From positions 33,981 through 53,339 of the forward strand of contig PAYY01000020.1 of the NCBI GenBank assembly GCA_002715465.1: a stretch of 19,359 bases of DNA. The letters are read 5' to 3'. Numbering within the stretch: position 1 is the stretch's first letter; every line of letters begins with the position of its first letter. Below the pieces are notes generated by a model. It was not told the origin of the DNA and ran no database searches. It was given only the letters and a program-made list of their open reading frames with translations. Shown here piece by piece: positions 1-7,947 of this stretch. Both the position numbers and the translations under genes were made by a program. The stretch comes from Fidelibacterota bacterium. GTDB taxonomy: Bacteria; Marinisomatota; Marinisomatia; Marinisomatales; S15-B10.

Positions 1-15
1 CAAAGGCAAGGATAA
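1..15 (+). CDS. rpmJ: 50S ribosomal protein L36, C-terminal end only (partial)
   Basis: The first 15 bases read Gln-Arg-Gln-Gly-stop, the usual last residues of bacterial L36 (typically ending KQRQG). L36 commonly sits directly before rpsM in the alpha operon. The stop is 2 nt before the rpsM ATG, and the AAGGA inside these codons would serve as the rpsM ribosome binding site. Only four residues are visible, so the call rests on this tail plus gene order. Confidence 0.75.
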
Positions 16-17
16 TT

Positions 18-401
18 ATGGCACGAATTTCTGGAGTGGATTTACCTCGTGAAAAAAAAGTAGAATTCTCATTGTGCTACATATATGGAATTGGCCGGAC
101 TTCAGCTTTGAAGTTGGTTGAAGAAGTTGGTGTCGATAGGAGCACTAGGGTAAAAGATTTAACAGAAGATCAGGTTTCTTCTATTCGTGAAGCTGTAGTG
201 AAGATGAAAGTTGAAGGCGAGCTTAGGACAGAGAATACCATGAATGTCAAAAGACTAATGGATATTGGTTCCTATAGAGGATTTCGACATCGGCGTGGTT
301 TGCCTGTAAATGGTCAGAGGACAAAAACTAATGCACGAACCCGCAAAGGTAGAAAACGAACTGTTGGTTTAGGTAAAAAAACTATTGGTAAGAAAGGTTA
401 A
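18..401 (+). CDS. rpsM: 30S ribosomal protein S13
   Basis: S13 sits in the head of the small subunit and contacts the P-site tRNA and the bridge to the large subunit. The 127-residue product opens with [10 protein letters not shown], has the helix-two-turn-helix segment around [10 protein letters not shown] (about residues 21-30), the motif [19 protein letters not shown] (about 84-102) and a basic C-terminal tail. Length is normal for the family. The ATG follows AAGGA with 5 nt spacing. It is the first full gene of the rpsM-rpsK-rpsD-rpoA-rplQ run and lies 11 nt before rpsK. Confidence 0.98.
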   Translation: MARISGVDLPREKKVEFSLCYIYGIGRTSALKLVEEVGVDRSTRVKDLTEDQVSSIREAVVKMKVEGELRTENTMNVKRLMDIGSYRGFRHRRGLPVNGQRTKTNARTRKGRKRTVGLGKKTIGKKG

Positions 402-412
402 AAAGGAAATCT

Positions 413-799
413 ATGGCAACTCAACAGCGTAAAAAAAAGAATAAAGTTGTCACCTCAGATGAAGGGGTGGCGCATATAAAAGCAACATTTAATAATACAA
501 ATATTACATTAACTGATCTAAATGGTAATGTTATTACATGGTGTACCGCAGGTAGCCTAGGATTCAAAGGATCCAGAAAGAGCACCCCTTTTGCTGCTGG
601 CCAAGCTGCTGAAAAGGCTGCTCGAGAAGCTATTGATCTTGGTTTGAAAAGTGTAAGAGTTGAAGTTAAAGGACCTGGCTCAGGGCGCGAATCTGCTATT
701 AGATCTCTAGGTGTAGCGGGACTCCAAATTACCGCGATTAAAGATATTACTCCTATTCCACATAATGGATGTCGTCCTCCTAAACGACGTAGAGTTTGA
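413..799 (+). CDS. rpsK: 30S ribosomal protein S11
   Basis: S11 is a platform protein of the small subunit, close to the E-site and the mRNA exit. The 128-residue product has a lysine-rich N-terminus, the conserved [15 protein letters not shown] segment (about 21-35), the GPGSGRESA motif and the canonical C-terminus [12 protein letters not shown]. The ATG follows AAAGGA with 6 nt spacing. It lies between rpsM and rpsD in standard alpha-operon order, 13 nt before the rpsD ATG. Confidence 0.98.
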   Translation: MATQQRKKKNKVVTSDEGVAHIKATFNNTNITLTDLNGNVITWCTAGSLGFKGSRKSTPFAAGQAAEKAAREAIDLGLKSVRVEVKGPGSGRESAIRSLGVAGLQITAIKDITPIPHNGCRPPKRRRV

Positions 800-812
800 G
801 GTTTTAAGAGTC

Positions 813-1430
813 ATGGCAAGATATACAGGACCGAAAGCGAAAATTGCGAGAAAGTTTGGTGAAAACATTTTTGGAAATGCAAAAATAGCAAAAATTTTAG
901 AGAGGAAAAATTATCTTCCTGGCCAACATGGTCAGAGTCGACGAAGAAGACTGTCAAATTATGGAATGCAATTAAAAGAAAAACAGAAAATTAAGCATAT
1001 GTATGGTTTGATGGAGAGACAGTTTAGAAAGTTTTTTCGTGCGGCTGACAAAATGAATGGAGAGACAGGTTTAAACTTGCTAGAGTTACTTGAGCGTAGA
1101 CTTGACAATGTTGTGTTTAGATTAGGTTTCGCTCCTACAAGAGCTGCGGCTAGGCAACTAGTAACTCACAAACATTTTATGGTTAATGGAAGGTCTGTAA
1201 ATATTCCTTCATTCCTTGTAAGTGAAAACGACAAGATTAACGTAAGAGAAAAAAGCAGAAAACTTTTAGTTGTTCATGATTCTGTAAAAAAAGTAAGAGG
1301 TGATCTCGATTCGTCATGGCTTACTTTAGATAAGGCGTCGCTGTCTGGTTCAGTGACTAAGTTACCAGAAAAAGAAGATTTTGATCCATCCATCAAAGTA
1401 CAGATGGTTGTGGAACTTTATTCAAAGTAG
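813..1430 (+). CDS. rpsD: 30S ribosomal protein S4 (zinc-free, C- type)
   Basis: S4 is a primary 16S rRNA-binding assembly protein; in many bacteria it also represses the alpha operon translationally. The open frame extends upstream to 765 inside rpsK, but the family N-terminus MARYTGPKAK begins at the ATG at 813, so I use that start (205 aa). The segment YLPGQHGQSRRRRLSNYGMQLKEKQ and the S4 RNA-binding domain (about residues 95-160, LERRLDNVVFRLGFAPTRAAARQLV) are clear. There are no cysteines, so this is the form without the zinc knuckle. The ribosome binding site is weak. It sits 20 nt before rpoA. Confidence 0.97.
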   Translation: MARYTGPKAKIARKFGENIFGNAKIAKILERKNYLPGQHGQSRRRRLSNYGMQLKEKQKIKHMYGLMERQFRKFFRAADKMNGETGLNLLELLERRLDNVVFRLGFAPTRAAARQLVTHKHFMVNGRSVNIPSFLVSENDKINVREKSRKLLVVHDSVKKVRGDLDSSWLTLDKASLSGSVTKLPEKEDFDPSIKVQMVVELYSK

Positions 1431-1450
1431 TCTGAGAAAGGACAAATAAT

Positions 1451-2428
1451 ATGCCATCTAATAACGGTGAACTAAAATTCAAGATTGAAAAAAAATCGCT
1501 TACAGATGATTTTGGGCGTTTTACTCTGGAGCCTCTAGATAGAGGAGCAGGGATTACAGTGGGAAATGCAATGAGACGAATATTGATGACTTCCATTCCA
1601 GGTGCGGCTATCAATTCTGTAAAAATTGATGGAGTTCTTCATGAATATGCGTCTCTTGAAGGAGTGGCTGAAGATGTAGCTGATATAGTCCAAAATCTAA
1701 AGTTAGTCCGATTTAAACTTACTGACTCTAAACCTGACAAGATACAAATTAGCTTTAGTGGTAAGGGAAAATTTACAGCTAAAGATATTGATACAGCGTC
1801 TCAGCAGTACGATGTCATGAATCCAGAATTAGTAATTGCTAATTTGAATGAGAATGCTAATTTTACTATTGAACTTCAACTTACGGTTGGTAAAGGTTAT
1901 GTTGATGCAGATAGTCATCAGAGAATAGATTCTCCTATTGGAACAGTATATATAGATTCAGTTTTTAATCCTGTTACACGTGTGACTTATGATGTACACC
2001 CTGTTTCTTCAGCAAAGGAAAGTTTAGAGCGTCTTACTCTTCATGTAAACACTGATGGAACAATATCTCCAGTTAATTCTGTTAGTTTTGCGGCTAAAAC
2101 ATTATCTGAATATTTTAGTATCTTTATAGTTTCTGATAATGAACCAATTCTTGAGGTAGCTGAAGATATAGATGAAGAAGCACTTAGAATCAGGGAAGTT
2201 CTGCAGAGATCTATAGATGAAATGGAACTATCAGTTAGAAGCCATAACTGTTTAAAAGCAGCAGGTATAGATACAATCATGGACTTAGTTTCTAAAGAAG
2301 AGGGACAGATGTTAAAATATAAGAATTTCGGCAGAAAATCACTTTCTGAATTGATAGAAAAACTTGATGAAATGCAACTCTCCTTTGGCATGGAAGTAGA
2401 TAAGTACTTTTTGGAGACAGGAGGGTAA
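1451..2428 (+). CDS. rpoA: DNA-directed RNA polymerase subunit alpha
   Basis: The alpha subunit dimerises to nucleate RNA polymerase assembly and contacts UP elements and activators. The 325-residue protein has the N-terminal domain (about 1-230; GRFTLEPLDRGAGITVGNAMRR near 22-43), an acidic linker around 231-245 and the C-terminal domain. In the latter, ELSVRSHNCLKAAGI (259-273) carries Arg263, aligned with E. coli Arg265, the key UP-element residue. GRKSLSEL (294-301) is also conserved. AAAGG lies about 9 nt before the ATG. Length is close to the E. coli protein (329 aa). Confidence 0.98.
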   Translation: MPSNNGELKFKIEKKSLTDDFGRFTLEPLDRGAGITVGNAMRRILMTSIPGAAINSVKIDGVLHEYASLEGVAEDVADIVQNLKLVRFKLTDSKPDKIQISFSGKGKFTAKDIDTASQQYDVMNPELVIANLNENANFTIELQLTVGKGYVDADSHQRIDSPIGTVYIDSVFNPVTRVTYDVHPVSSAKESLERLTLHVNTDGTISPVNSVSFAAKTLSEYFSIFIVSDNEPILEVAEDIDEEALRIREVLQRSIDEMELSVRSHNCLKAAGIDTIMDLVSKEEGQMLKYKNFGRKSLSELIEKLDEMQLSFGMEVDKYFLETGG

Positions 2429-2436
2429 ACTAATCT

Positions 2437-2886
2437 ATGAAGCATCAGAAGCGAATTAAGAAACTTGGTCGTAATGCGAGCCATAGAAAGGCTACATTAT
2501 CCAATCTTGCTTCAGCGCTAATTAAACATAAGCGAATTAAAACAACTCATGCTAAAGCAAAAGCGGCACAACAATTTGTAGAGCCACTTGTCACAAAAGC
2601 TCGCAGGGGAACCCTTCATGACAGACGCAACATTTTAAAAAAGATTACTAAACCTGATATAGTAGAGATCCTTTTTAATGATATTGCCCCAAAATTTATT
2701 AATCGTCATGGTGGCTACACTCGGGTTACAAAACTTGGGTTTAGGGATAATGATAGTGCTTCTGTTTCTTTGCTAGAATTTGTTGATTTTGTTGCTTTAG
2801 ATTCAAATTCTGCTGAGGATAGTAAATCTTCGTCAAAAAAGACTAAGCATAAAAAAGAATCTGAAGCGTCGGCTAACCAGGAATAA
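2437..2886 (+). CDS. rplQ: 50S ribosomal protein L17 with C-terminal extension
   Basis: L17 is a large-subunit protein near the exit tunnel. The core (about residues 1-118) shows the family start MKHQKRIKKLGRNASHRKA and the segments IKTTHAKAKAAQQFVEPLVTKA and NRHGGYTRVTKLGFRDND. Most bacterial L17 proteins are about 115-130 aa; this one has 149 because of a low-complexity Ser/Lys/Glu tail (about 119-149). A strong AGGAGG lies at the end of rpoA, 8 nt upstream of the gene. This is the last gene of the ribosomal operon; the terminator follows at 2909-2937. Confidence 0.96.
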   Translation: MKHQKRIKKLGRNASHRKATLSNLASALIKHKRIKTTHAKAKAAQQFVEPLVTKARRGTLHDRRNILKKITKPDIVEILFNDIAPKFINRHGGYTRVTKLGFRDNDSASVSLLEFVDFVALDSNSAEDSKSSSKKTKHKKESEASANQE

Positions 2887-2896
2887 TAAATTTCTA

Positions 2897-4069
2897 ATGG
2901 TAAGATATAAAAAGGCAACTGCAATGGTTGCCTTTTTTATTTTTATTCTAAACTTTCTTTATCCTAAAGATTCATCAAATAAGTTGAATATTAGAGCCCT
3001 TTGGGTAGTTAGGAGCTCTATGGTTAATCGAGAAGAGATTGATAAAGCACTTCGGTTTGCAAAAGATTACAAATTCAATCATGTTTTTGTTCAAGTTAGA
3101 GGGAGAGGGGACGCTTTATATAATAGTCAGTTTGCTGTAAGATCTCAGTTAATTGAAGACTCAAAATTTGACCCGCTTGAATATGTTATAGAAAAAGGAC
3201 ATGCTTTGGATTTAAAAGTGCATGCTTGGATTAATGTTTTTCTTGCTTGGACTTCTATAAAATTACCAAATAATGAGAAACATATAACAGTTTCCTTTCC
3301 TGAATGGATAGATCAAAGTTCTTTACATAACATAACTCGTAATGGCGTTTCAATTATTAATGAAGATAATAATACACCAAAATATTTATCTCCATCACAT
3401 CCAGGTGTACGCAAACATTTGAAAAATATTTTAGAAGAAATTATTACAGTTTATGATTTGGATGGAATCCATCTTGATTATATTCGATACGCTGATTCTG
3501 ATTATGGATACAATATGTCAGCAAGAATAATGTTTGAAGAACAACATGGAGTTGATCCCTTTAAGCTTATAGAAGAAAATGAAAAAGATTATTACAATCT
3601 AAATGACTTAGAAAGAAAAAAAATACTATTAGGGTGGGGGGACTTTAGACGAAAAGCTATTACTAATATTGTTAAATCATTCAATTCAATTATTCTTAAT
3701 CGTCGCCCTGATTGTCTTCTCTCGGCCGCAGTTAAACCGAATCCTAATGAGGCAAAGAATCGATTTTTTCAAGAATGGGATTTATGGCTAGCTGAAGGTC
3801 TTATAGATTATGCTGTTCCTATGAATTATGCTACTAAGCCCCAAGATTTTATTTATCAAATAAATAGTATTCAAGAAAAAATCCCTCTCAAGTATTGGTC
3901 AGGTATAGTCATGGGTATTGCCGCGTATAATCAGGAAGTATTAGATACTCGTGATAAAATAAGAATAAGTAGAGAAGAAGGAATAACTGGAATTTCAATT
4001 TTTTCTTATGATGCTCATAAAGAGAATCCAAAACTCTTTTTACCGATAGGAGAAGAGCTTGGGAAATAA
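2897..4069 (+). CDS. GHL10-family (DUF187) glycosyl-hydrolase-like exported protein
   Basis: The product (390 aa from the ATG at 2897) looks like the glycosyl-hydrolase-like 10 / DUF187 family, TIM-barrel proteins thought to act on extracellular or wall glycans. Residues 1-22 look like a signal peptide with basic RYKK then a hydrophobic run; no lipobox cysteine is seen. The domain starts near NIRALWVVRSSM (31-42) and includes FVQVRGRGDALY (64-75), VHAWINVFLAW (108-118), DLDGIHLDYIRY (187-198, with conserved acidic residues) and DYAVPMNYA (304-312). An alternative start is the ATG at 2924 (AAAAAGG 8 nt upstream), which would lose the basic n-region. The 5' end overlaps the rplQ terminator. The substrate cannot be told from sequence. 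Confidence 0.88.
   Translation: MVRYKKATAMVAFFIFILNFLYPKDSSNKLNIRALWVVRSSMVNREEIDKALRFAKDYKFNHVFVQVRGRGDALYNSQFAVRSQLIEDSKFDPLEYVIEKGHALDLKVHAWINVFLAWTSIKLPNNEKHITVSFPEWIDQSSLHNITRNGVSIINEDNNTPKYLSPSHPGVRKHLKNILEEIITVYDLDGIHLDYIRYADSDYGYNMSARIMFEEQHGVDPFKLIEENEKDYYNLNDLERKKILLGWGDFRRKAITNIVKSFNSIILNRRPDCLLSAAVKPNPNEAKNRFFQEWDLWLAEGLIDYAVPMNYATKPQDFIYQINSIQEKIPLKYWSGIVMGIAAYNQEVLDTRDKIRISREEGITGISIFSYDAHKENPKLFLPIGEELGK
2909..2937 (+). terminator. Intrinsic terminator of the alpha ribosomal operon
   Basis: AAAAAGGCAAC (2909-2919) and GTTGCCTTTTT (2927-2937) form a perfect 11-bp stem with loop TGCAATG, and the T-run continues to 2938. It begins 23 nt after the rplQ stop, the expected place for the operon terminator. 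It lies inside the 5' end of the following open frame, and the ATG at 2924 sits in the loop. Confidence 0.85.
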
Positions 4070-4265
4070 TTAGGCTTTTTTGCAACAGAAAAAATAAATC
4101 ATAATTTTTCCGATATACCTATAATTAACTGTCATCGTTTAATTTTCGTCCTCAATATGCTTAGGTTATCAATCTACTATGTAATTAATCAATGAAAGTC
4201 ATTTGAATTGAAGAGAGGCGTTCATTAAATTATGTTTAATTAATCTAGAAAAACTGGAGAAATCA
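4070..4265 (+). promoter_or_regulatory. AT-rich intergenic region with two candidate promoters
   Basis: No gene is visible in these 196 nt. One candidate promoter is TTTG (4202-4205), 20 nt, then TAAATTATG from 4226; read as sigma70-like this is TTGAAT-17-TAAATT. Transcription would begin near 4238, 28 nt before the next start codon. A second candidate is a T-run ending in TTG at 4082, 19 nt, then TAATTTTT from 4102, which fits the Bacteroidetes TTTG/TAnnTTTG pattern. The 9-mer TAATTAATC occurs twice, near 4182 and 4236. No GC-rich terminator for the preceding gene was seen. Confidence 0.35.
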
Positions 4266-4670
4266 TTGCAAAAATTGACACTTTTAATTGGACTATCACT
4301 ACTTTTCGCAAGTACGGTTTTTGCTAACCCAAAATATTTTAATCAAATCAAAAAAGCTGCTAAAGCTTATCGAGTTGAAGCCTCTCTTGATAAAATGAAA
4401 ATTGTACCAGACTCCAATGGTAATGATACTTTTCATCTGACGCTTTCTAGTAATCGTAATAATTTTGAAATGGTAATGCTTGTAGGGTATATAGCTGCTG
4501 GCCAAGCAATGAAGTCAGGCTTTGGGCCAACAGCTTTTTTTGTAACTGTAGATGTACCTTTGGGAGAAGGGTTTAGACTTGTCACTACTGCTTCCAAAGA
4601 TGATTTGAAAAAACTGTTGTCAGGTGAAATTAATACCTCACAGTTTGTTCGAAAAGTGAAGTACATCTAA
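4266..4670 (+). CDS. Small secreted protein of unknown function
   Basis: I do not recognise this 134-residue family. The start is TTG with a good ribosome binding site, GGAG at 4256-4259 and 6 nt spacing. Residues 1-20 are a clear signal peptide (basic QK, hydrophobic LTLLIGLSLLFAS, then VFA before NP), giving a mature protein of about 114 aa that is exported. The mature part has a Lys/Ala-rich helix (about 27-42), a central segment with LTLSSNRNNFEMVML, a glycine-rich AAGQAMKSGFGPTAFFVTVDVP, and a C-terminal FRLVTTASKDDLKKLLSGEI. There is no cysteine and no recognised catalytic motif. It sits 20 nt before the DUF350-like gene and probably shares its transcript. Confidence 0.85.
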   Translation: MQKLTLLIGLSLLFASTVFANPKYFNQIKKAAKAYRVEASLDKMKIVPDSNGNDTFHLTLSSNRNNFEMVMLVGYIAAGQAMKSGFGPTAFFVTVDVPLGEGFRLVTTASKDDLKKLLSGEINTSQFVRKVKYI

Positions 4671-4690
4671 CCAAACTAAAGGGGAAAATC

Positions 4691-4930
4691 ATGGACTTTG
4701 ATCCGTTTGGATGGCAATCAGTCTTCAATACTTATTTACGCGCTATTGGTTGGTCTATTGTTGCTGCGTTAGGGTTTTCTATTGGTATCGGACTAGCATT
4801 GAAAGTGTTTGATATGATGTCAACAGATATAGAAGAATGGGAAGAGATAAAGAAAGGCAATATGGGTGTTTCTCTTATATTTATTACTCTTATAGCATCA
4901 GTAGCCTTCCTTATTCACAAGGTTCTTTAG
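4691..4930 (+). CDS. Short DUF350-like inner-membrane protein
   Basis: This 79-residue protein has two hydrophobic segments (about 16-39 and 58-77). The loop between them reads MSTDIEEWEEIKKGNMGVSLIF, resembling the DUF350 signature of an acidic stretch followed by a Gly-Asn and a second helix. Full DUF350 proteins usually carry more helices, so this is a half-size version. GGGG at 4681-4684 is a good ribosome binding site for the ATG. It follows the small secreted protein by 20 nt and is closed by the terminator at 4980, so the two likely form a short envelope operon. DUF350 has no settled function. Confidence 0.8.
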   Translation: MDFDPFGWQSVFNTYLRAIGWSIVAALGFSIGIGLALKVFDMMSTDIEEWEEIKKGNMGVSLIFITLIASVAFLIHKVL

Positions 4931-4979
4931 TCAAAGATTACCTCAGCTTAGCTGTTGATATTTGTTAAAACCCCATTTT

Positions 4980-5004
4980 AAAGCGGGCTTATGCCCGCTT
5001 TTTT
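4980..5004 (+). terminator. Strong intrinsic terminator
   Basis: AAAGCGGGC (4980-4988) and GCCCGCTTT (4993-5001) form a perfect 9-bp GC-rich stem with a TTAT loop and six Ts at 4999-5004. It ends the 4266-4930 transcript and isolates efp, which has its own promoter candidate downstream. Confidence 0.93.
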
Positions 5005-5041
5005 AATATTTTCCTCTAATCATTGTTTATTCAACAACAGA

Positions 5042-5070
5042 TTGTATATAGCTAGTCATAATCTTAAATT
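5042..5070 (+). promoter_or_regulatory. Candidate promoter for efp
   Basis: TTG at 5042-5044 is followed by 20 nt and TAAATTTTTT from 5065. As a sigma70-like site this is TTGTAT-17-TAAATT; the second box also fits TAnnTTT. It lies between the terminator at 4980-5004 and the efp start at 5098, where a promoter is needed. The predicted start of transcription is near 5077. Confidence 0.45.
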
Positions 5071-5097
5071 TTTTACCAAACTTTTTTAGATAAACCA

Positions 5098-5658
5098 TTG
5101 GCAACTACGGCAGATATACGTACTGGACTTGTAATAGAATATAAAGGGCATCGTATGAAGATTGTAGAATTCCTACATGTCAAGCCTGGAAAGGGTGGTG
5201 CTTTTGTTCGTACAAAGTTAAAGAACATTGTTTCTGGAAAAGTTATAGATGTGACCTTTCGTTCTGGTGAAAAACTTTCTATAGTCAGAGTAGAAAGTCA
5301 TAGCATGCAATATTTATATATGGAAAATGATGCCTTTGTTTTTATGAATAATGAATCTTATGAACAGATCTCAGTCTCAAAGGGTTTGATCGTTGATCAA
5401 ATGGTATTACTTAAGGAAGGTGTATTTATAGATTTAATTTTTGTTGGTGATGAAGTCATCGATATTTCACTTCCACCTTTTGTTGAGCTTGAAGTAATTG
5501 ATACTGAACCAGGAGTTCGGGGAAATACCGCTACAGGGGCATCTAAATCAGCAAAACTAGAAACAGGATTTACTGTAAACGTACCATTATTTGTAAATGT
5601 AAGAGATCGATTAAAAATAGATACAAGAACTAGGGAGTATGTTGAGAGGGTTAAGTGA
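5098..5658 (+). CDS. efp: Translation elongation factor P
   Basis: EF-P binds between the P and E sites of stalled ribosomes and helps form peptide bonds at proline runs. The 186-residue product has the three OB-like domains: KOW-like domain I with [15 protein letters not shown] (27-41), domain II around [23 protein letters not shown], and domain III ending [30 protein letters not shown]. Lys32 at the tip of the PGKGG loop is the position modified in lysine-type EF-Ps; no modification gene is seen here. The start is TTG (5098), giving the family N-terminus [10 protein letters not shown], with no clear Shine-Dalgarno. The 3' end overlaps accB by 20 nt. Confidence 0.96.
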   Translation: MATTADIRTGLVIEYKGHRMKIVEFLHVKPGKGGAFVRTKLKNIVSGKVIDVTFRSGEKLSIVRVESHSMQYLYMENDAFVFMNNESYEQISVSKGLIVDQMVLLKEGVFIDLIFVGDEVIDISLPPFVELEVIDTEPGVRGNTATGASKSAKLETGFTVNVPLFVNVRDRLKIDTRTREYVERVK

Positions 5659-6124
5659 TATATTTGAAAGTTGGCAATCCAGATTGCGAACTATTATTGA
5701 TATTCTTGAAACTAGCGAGGTTAATGAGATAGAAGTTAGTTTTTTCGGTCGAAAAATTAGAGTTTCTAAGGGGTCAGTTGTCAATTCAATTCAATCTCCA
5801 GTTCAAGTGGAAAATATTACTGAGCCACAAACTGTTTCGGAGAATATTAATACTAATCAAACTTCAGAAACTCAAGTTACCCCTGGTATTGAAATAAAGG
5901 CTCCAATGGTGGGTACTTTTTATCGATCACCTTCTCCTGAATCTCCTTCCTTCGTTAATGAAGGAGATCATGTATCGGTAGGTCAGGTAATTTGTATAAT
6001 AGAAGCTATGAAAATAATGAATGAAATTGAATCTGAAACATCAGGTCAAATAACTAAAGTTAATGCTGAGGATGGAGATGCAATTGAGTATGGGCAACCA
6101 ATTTTCTTTATTGACCCAGATTGA
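5639..6124 (+). CDS. accB: Biotin carboxyl carrier protein of acetyl-CoA carboxylase
   Basis: AccB carries the biotin that shuttles CO2 from biotin carboxylase to the carboxyltransferase, feeding fatty-acid synthesis. The 161-residue protein has an N-terminal helix (about 5-32), a Gln/Ser/Thr/Asn-rich linker (about 45-82) and a C-terminal biotinyl domain (83-161) with [11 protein letters not shown]. Lys125 is the biotin site, 36 residues from the C-terminus. [19 protein letters not shown] (88-106) contains the BCCP thumb region that separates it from pyruvate-carboxylase domains. The ATG at 5639 is inside efp; TTG at 5642 is an alternative that fits the AGGGAG spacing better. Confidence 0.95.
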   Translation: MLRGLSDIFESWQSRLRTIIDILETSEVNEIEVSFFGRKIRVSKGSVVNSIQSPVQVENITEPQTVSENINTNQTSETQVTPGIEIKAPMVGTFYRSPSPESPSFVNEGDHVSVGQVICIIEAMKIMNEIESETSGQITKVNAEDGDAIEYGQPIFFIDPD

Positions 6125-6140
6125 TTATCTGTGTATTAAT
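6111..6140 (+). promoter_or_regulatory. Candidate internal promoter before accC
   Basis: TTGACC (6111-6116), 17 nt, then TATTAAT (6134-6140); measured from TTG there are 20 nt to TA, as in the other candidates in this window. It overlaps the accB stop codon. Transcription would start near 6146, about 25 nt before the accC ATG, which could allow accC expression apart from efp-accB. Confidence 0.35.
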
Positions 6141-6170
6141 ATTAATTATGCTGGGTTTTAATAACTTATT

Positions 6171-7517
6171 ATGTTCCAAAAGATTTTAATTGCAAATAGA
6201 GGAGAGATTGCTCTCCGAATCATTAGAGGTTGCCATGAATTAGGTATAAAAACAGTTGCTGTTTATTCTTCTGCTGATGAACTCTCTCTGCACGTACGTT
6301 TTGCTGATGAAGCCGTATGTATTGGACCTCCTCCTAGCAGTGAAAGTTATTTAAATATTCCAAGTATATTAAGTGCTGCTGAACTAACTAACAGTTCAGC
6401 TATACATCCTGGTTACGGTTTTCTTTCTGAGCGTCCTGAGTTTGCACAGATTTGCCAAGAAAATAATTTTGTTTTTATTGGACCTTCACCTGAAATAATT
6501 AGTACCATGGGAGAAAAAGCAACAGCAAAAAAAACTATGCAAAAAGCTGGCGTTCCAGTAATCCCTGGAAGTGATGGTGTTGTTAATTCTATTGGGGAAG
6601 CTTATTCAATTGCATCAGAAATCGGATATCCTGTAATGTTAAAAGCAACTGCTGGTGGGGGAGGGCGTGGAATGAGATTAGTTCAATCGAAAGAAGAACT
6701 TGAGAAATCTTATTTAACTGCTTCTTCAGAGGCTGAAAAAGCTTTCAATAACGGTAAACTGTATTTGGAAAAGTTCATAGAAAATCCTCGCCATATCGAA
6801 ATACAAATTCTTGCCGATCAATTTGGAAATGTCATTCATTTTGGAGAGAGGGAATGTTCTATACAGCGACGGCATCAAAAATTGATTGAAGAGTCTCCAT
6901 CTCCTGCAATTAATAATGATATTCGAAAAGAAATGGGAGAAGCAGCTATTAAGGGTGCTAAATCTATAGGCTATTTAGGTCTAGGTACAGTTGAATTTCT
7001 TTTTGATAGCATAACGAAAGAATTTTATTTTATGGAAATGAATACACGAATACAAGTAGAACATCCTGTCACAGAAATGGTAATTGGTAAAGATCTTGTA
7101 AAAGCGCAAATAAAAATTGCTTTTGGTGATGAGATACCTGATAATCTTGGAAAATTTAAGCTTAGAGGACATTCTATTGAGTGTAGAATCAATGCTGAAG
7201 ACCCCAACCGAGATTTTATGCCTTCCCCGGGAAAAGTTGAGGAGTTTCATGCACCTGGTGGGAATGGCGTTCGGATGGATTCTCACATCTATGCGGGCTA
7301 TAATATTCCTCCTCATTATGATTCACTTATTGGAAAATTGATTGTCCATGCTGATGATAGGACTACAGCAATTAACAGAATGCAAAGAGCACTTGAAGAA
7401 ATAATACTTGAAGGTCCAAAAACAACAATTCCTTTTCATCAAGCAATAATGCGAGATGAAACTTTTCAACAAGGAGATTTTAATACTGGCTTTATTGAAA
7501 CTTTTTCTTATACTTAG
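6171..7517 (+). CDS. accC: Acetyl-CoA carboxylase, biotin carboxylase subunit
   Basis: AccC uses ATP and bicarbonate to carboxylate the biotin on AccB. The 448-residue length matches bacterial AccC. The start [19 protein letters not shown] is canonical. ATP-grasp residues match E. coli numbering closely: Lys116 (GEK), Lys158 ([13 protein letters not shown], the glycine-rich loop), His208, Lys237 (RRHQKLIEE), Glu275 and Glu289/Asn291/Arg293 ([14 protein letters not shown]). It lies 46 nt after accB with no strong Shine-Dalgarno. The carboxyltransferase genes accA and accD are not in the window. Confidence 0.98.
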   Translation: MFQKILIANRGEIALRIIRGCHELGIKTVAVYSSADELSLHVRFADEAVCIGPPPSSESYLNIPSILSAAELTNSSAIHPGYGFLSERPEFAQICQENNFVFIGPSPEIISTMGEKATAKKTMQKAGVPVIPGSDGVVNSIGEAYSIASEIGYPVMLKATAGGGGRGMRLVQSKEELEKSYLTASSEAEKAFNNGKLYLEKFIENPRHIEIQILADQFGNVIHFGERECSIQRRHQKLIEESPSPAINNDIRKEMGEAAIKGAKSIGYLGLGTVEFLFDSITKEFYFMEMNTRIQVEHPVTEMVIGKDLVKAQIKIAFGDEIPDNLGKFKLRGHSIECRINAEDPNRDFMPSPGKVEEFHAPGGNGVRMDSHIYAGYNIPPHYDSLIGKLIVHADDRTTAINRMQRALEEIILEGPKTTIPFHQAIMRDETFQQGDFNTGFIETFSYT

Positions 7518-7552
7518 AAAAAGTATAGTAGGAATGAAAGGTTTGCTATAAT

Positions 7553-7930
7553 ATGAAAATTCTTCCCAATTTATTTTATACAGAATCTCATGAGTGGGTT
7601 TTAATTGAGAATGAAATGGTGACTATTGGAATCACTGATTTTGCTCAGAATGAGTTGGGTGACATTGTTTTTCTTGAATTACCTGATGAGGGAGTTGAAA
7701 TCATAAAAAATGAGATTTTTGGAACAGTTGAAGCTGTAAAAACAGTGGCTGATCTATATTCACCAATGTCGGGTAAAGTAATTAATGTTAATGAAGACTT
7801 AAATAATGAGCCCGAACTTGTTAATCATGATCCATTTGGAATGGGTTGGCTTATAAAAATTCAAACAATTAGTTCTTCCCAATCAAAAAATTTACTGACT
7901 GCTGATGAATATGCAGATCTCGTAGGGTAA
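7553..7930 (+). CDS. gcvH: Glycine cleavage system H protein
   Basis: GcvH is the lipoylated shuttle of the glycine cleavage system, passing the aminomethyl group between the P, T and L proteins. The 125-residue product has the family signature: YTESHEWV near the start, GITDFAQNELGDIVFLELP (26-44), and GTVEAVKTVADLYSPMSG, where Lys63 is the lipoylation site. AAAGG lies about 11 nt before the ATG. No gcvP, gcvT or lipoyl synthesis genes are nearby, so the rest of the system must be elsewhere. It is followed at once by the GGGP synthase gene. Confidence 0.97.
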   Translation: MKILPNLFYTESHEWVLIENEMVTIGITDFAQNELGDIVFLELPDEGVEIIKNEIFGTVEAVKTVADLYSPMSGKVINVNEDLNNEPELVNHDPFGMGWLIKIQTISSSQSKNLLTADEYADLVG

Positions 7931-7947
7931 GATTGGATTTAGATTAT

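Noticed and set aside
7509..7552. TATACTT/AAGTATA inverted repeat over the accC stop and a perfect TATAAT (7547-7552) preceded by TG before gcvH.
   Set aside because: The stem is AT-only apart from one pair and has no T-run. The TATAAT would start transcription after the gcvH ATG and has no -35 box, so it is probably chance in AT-rich DNA.
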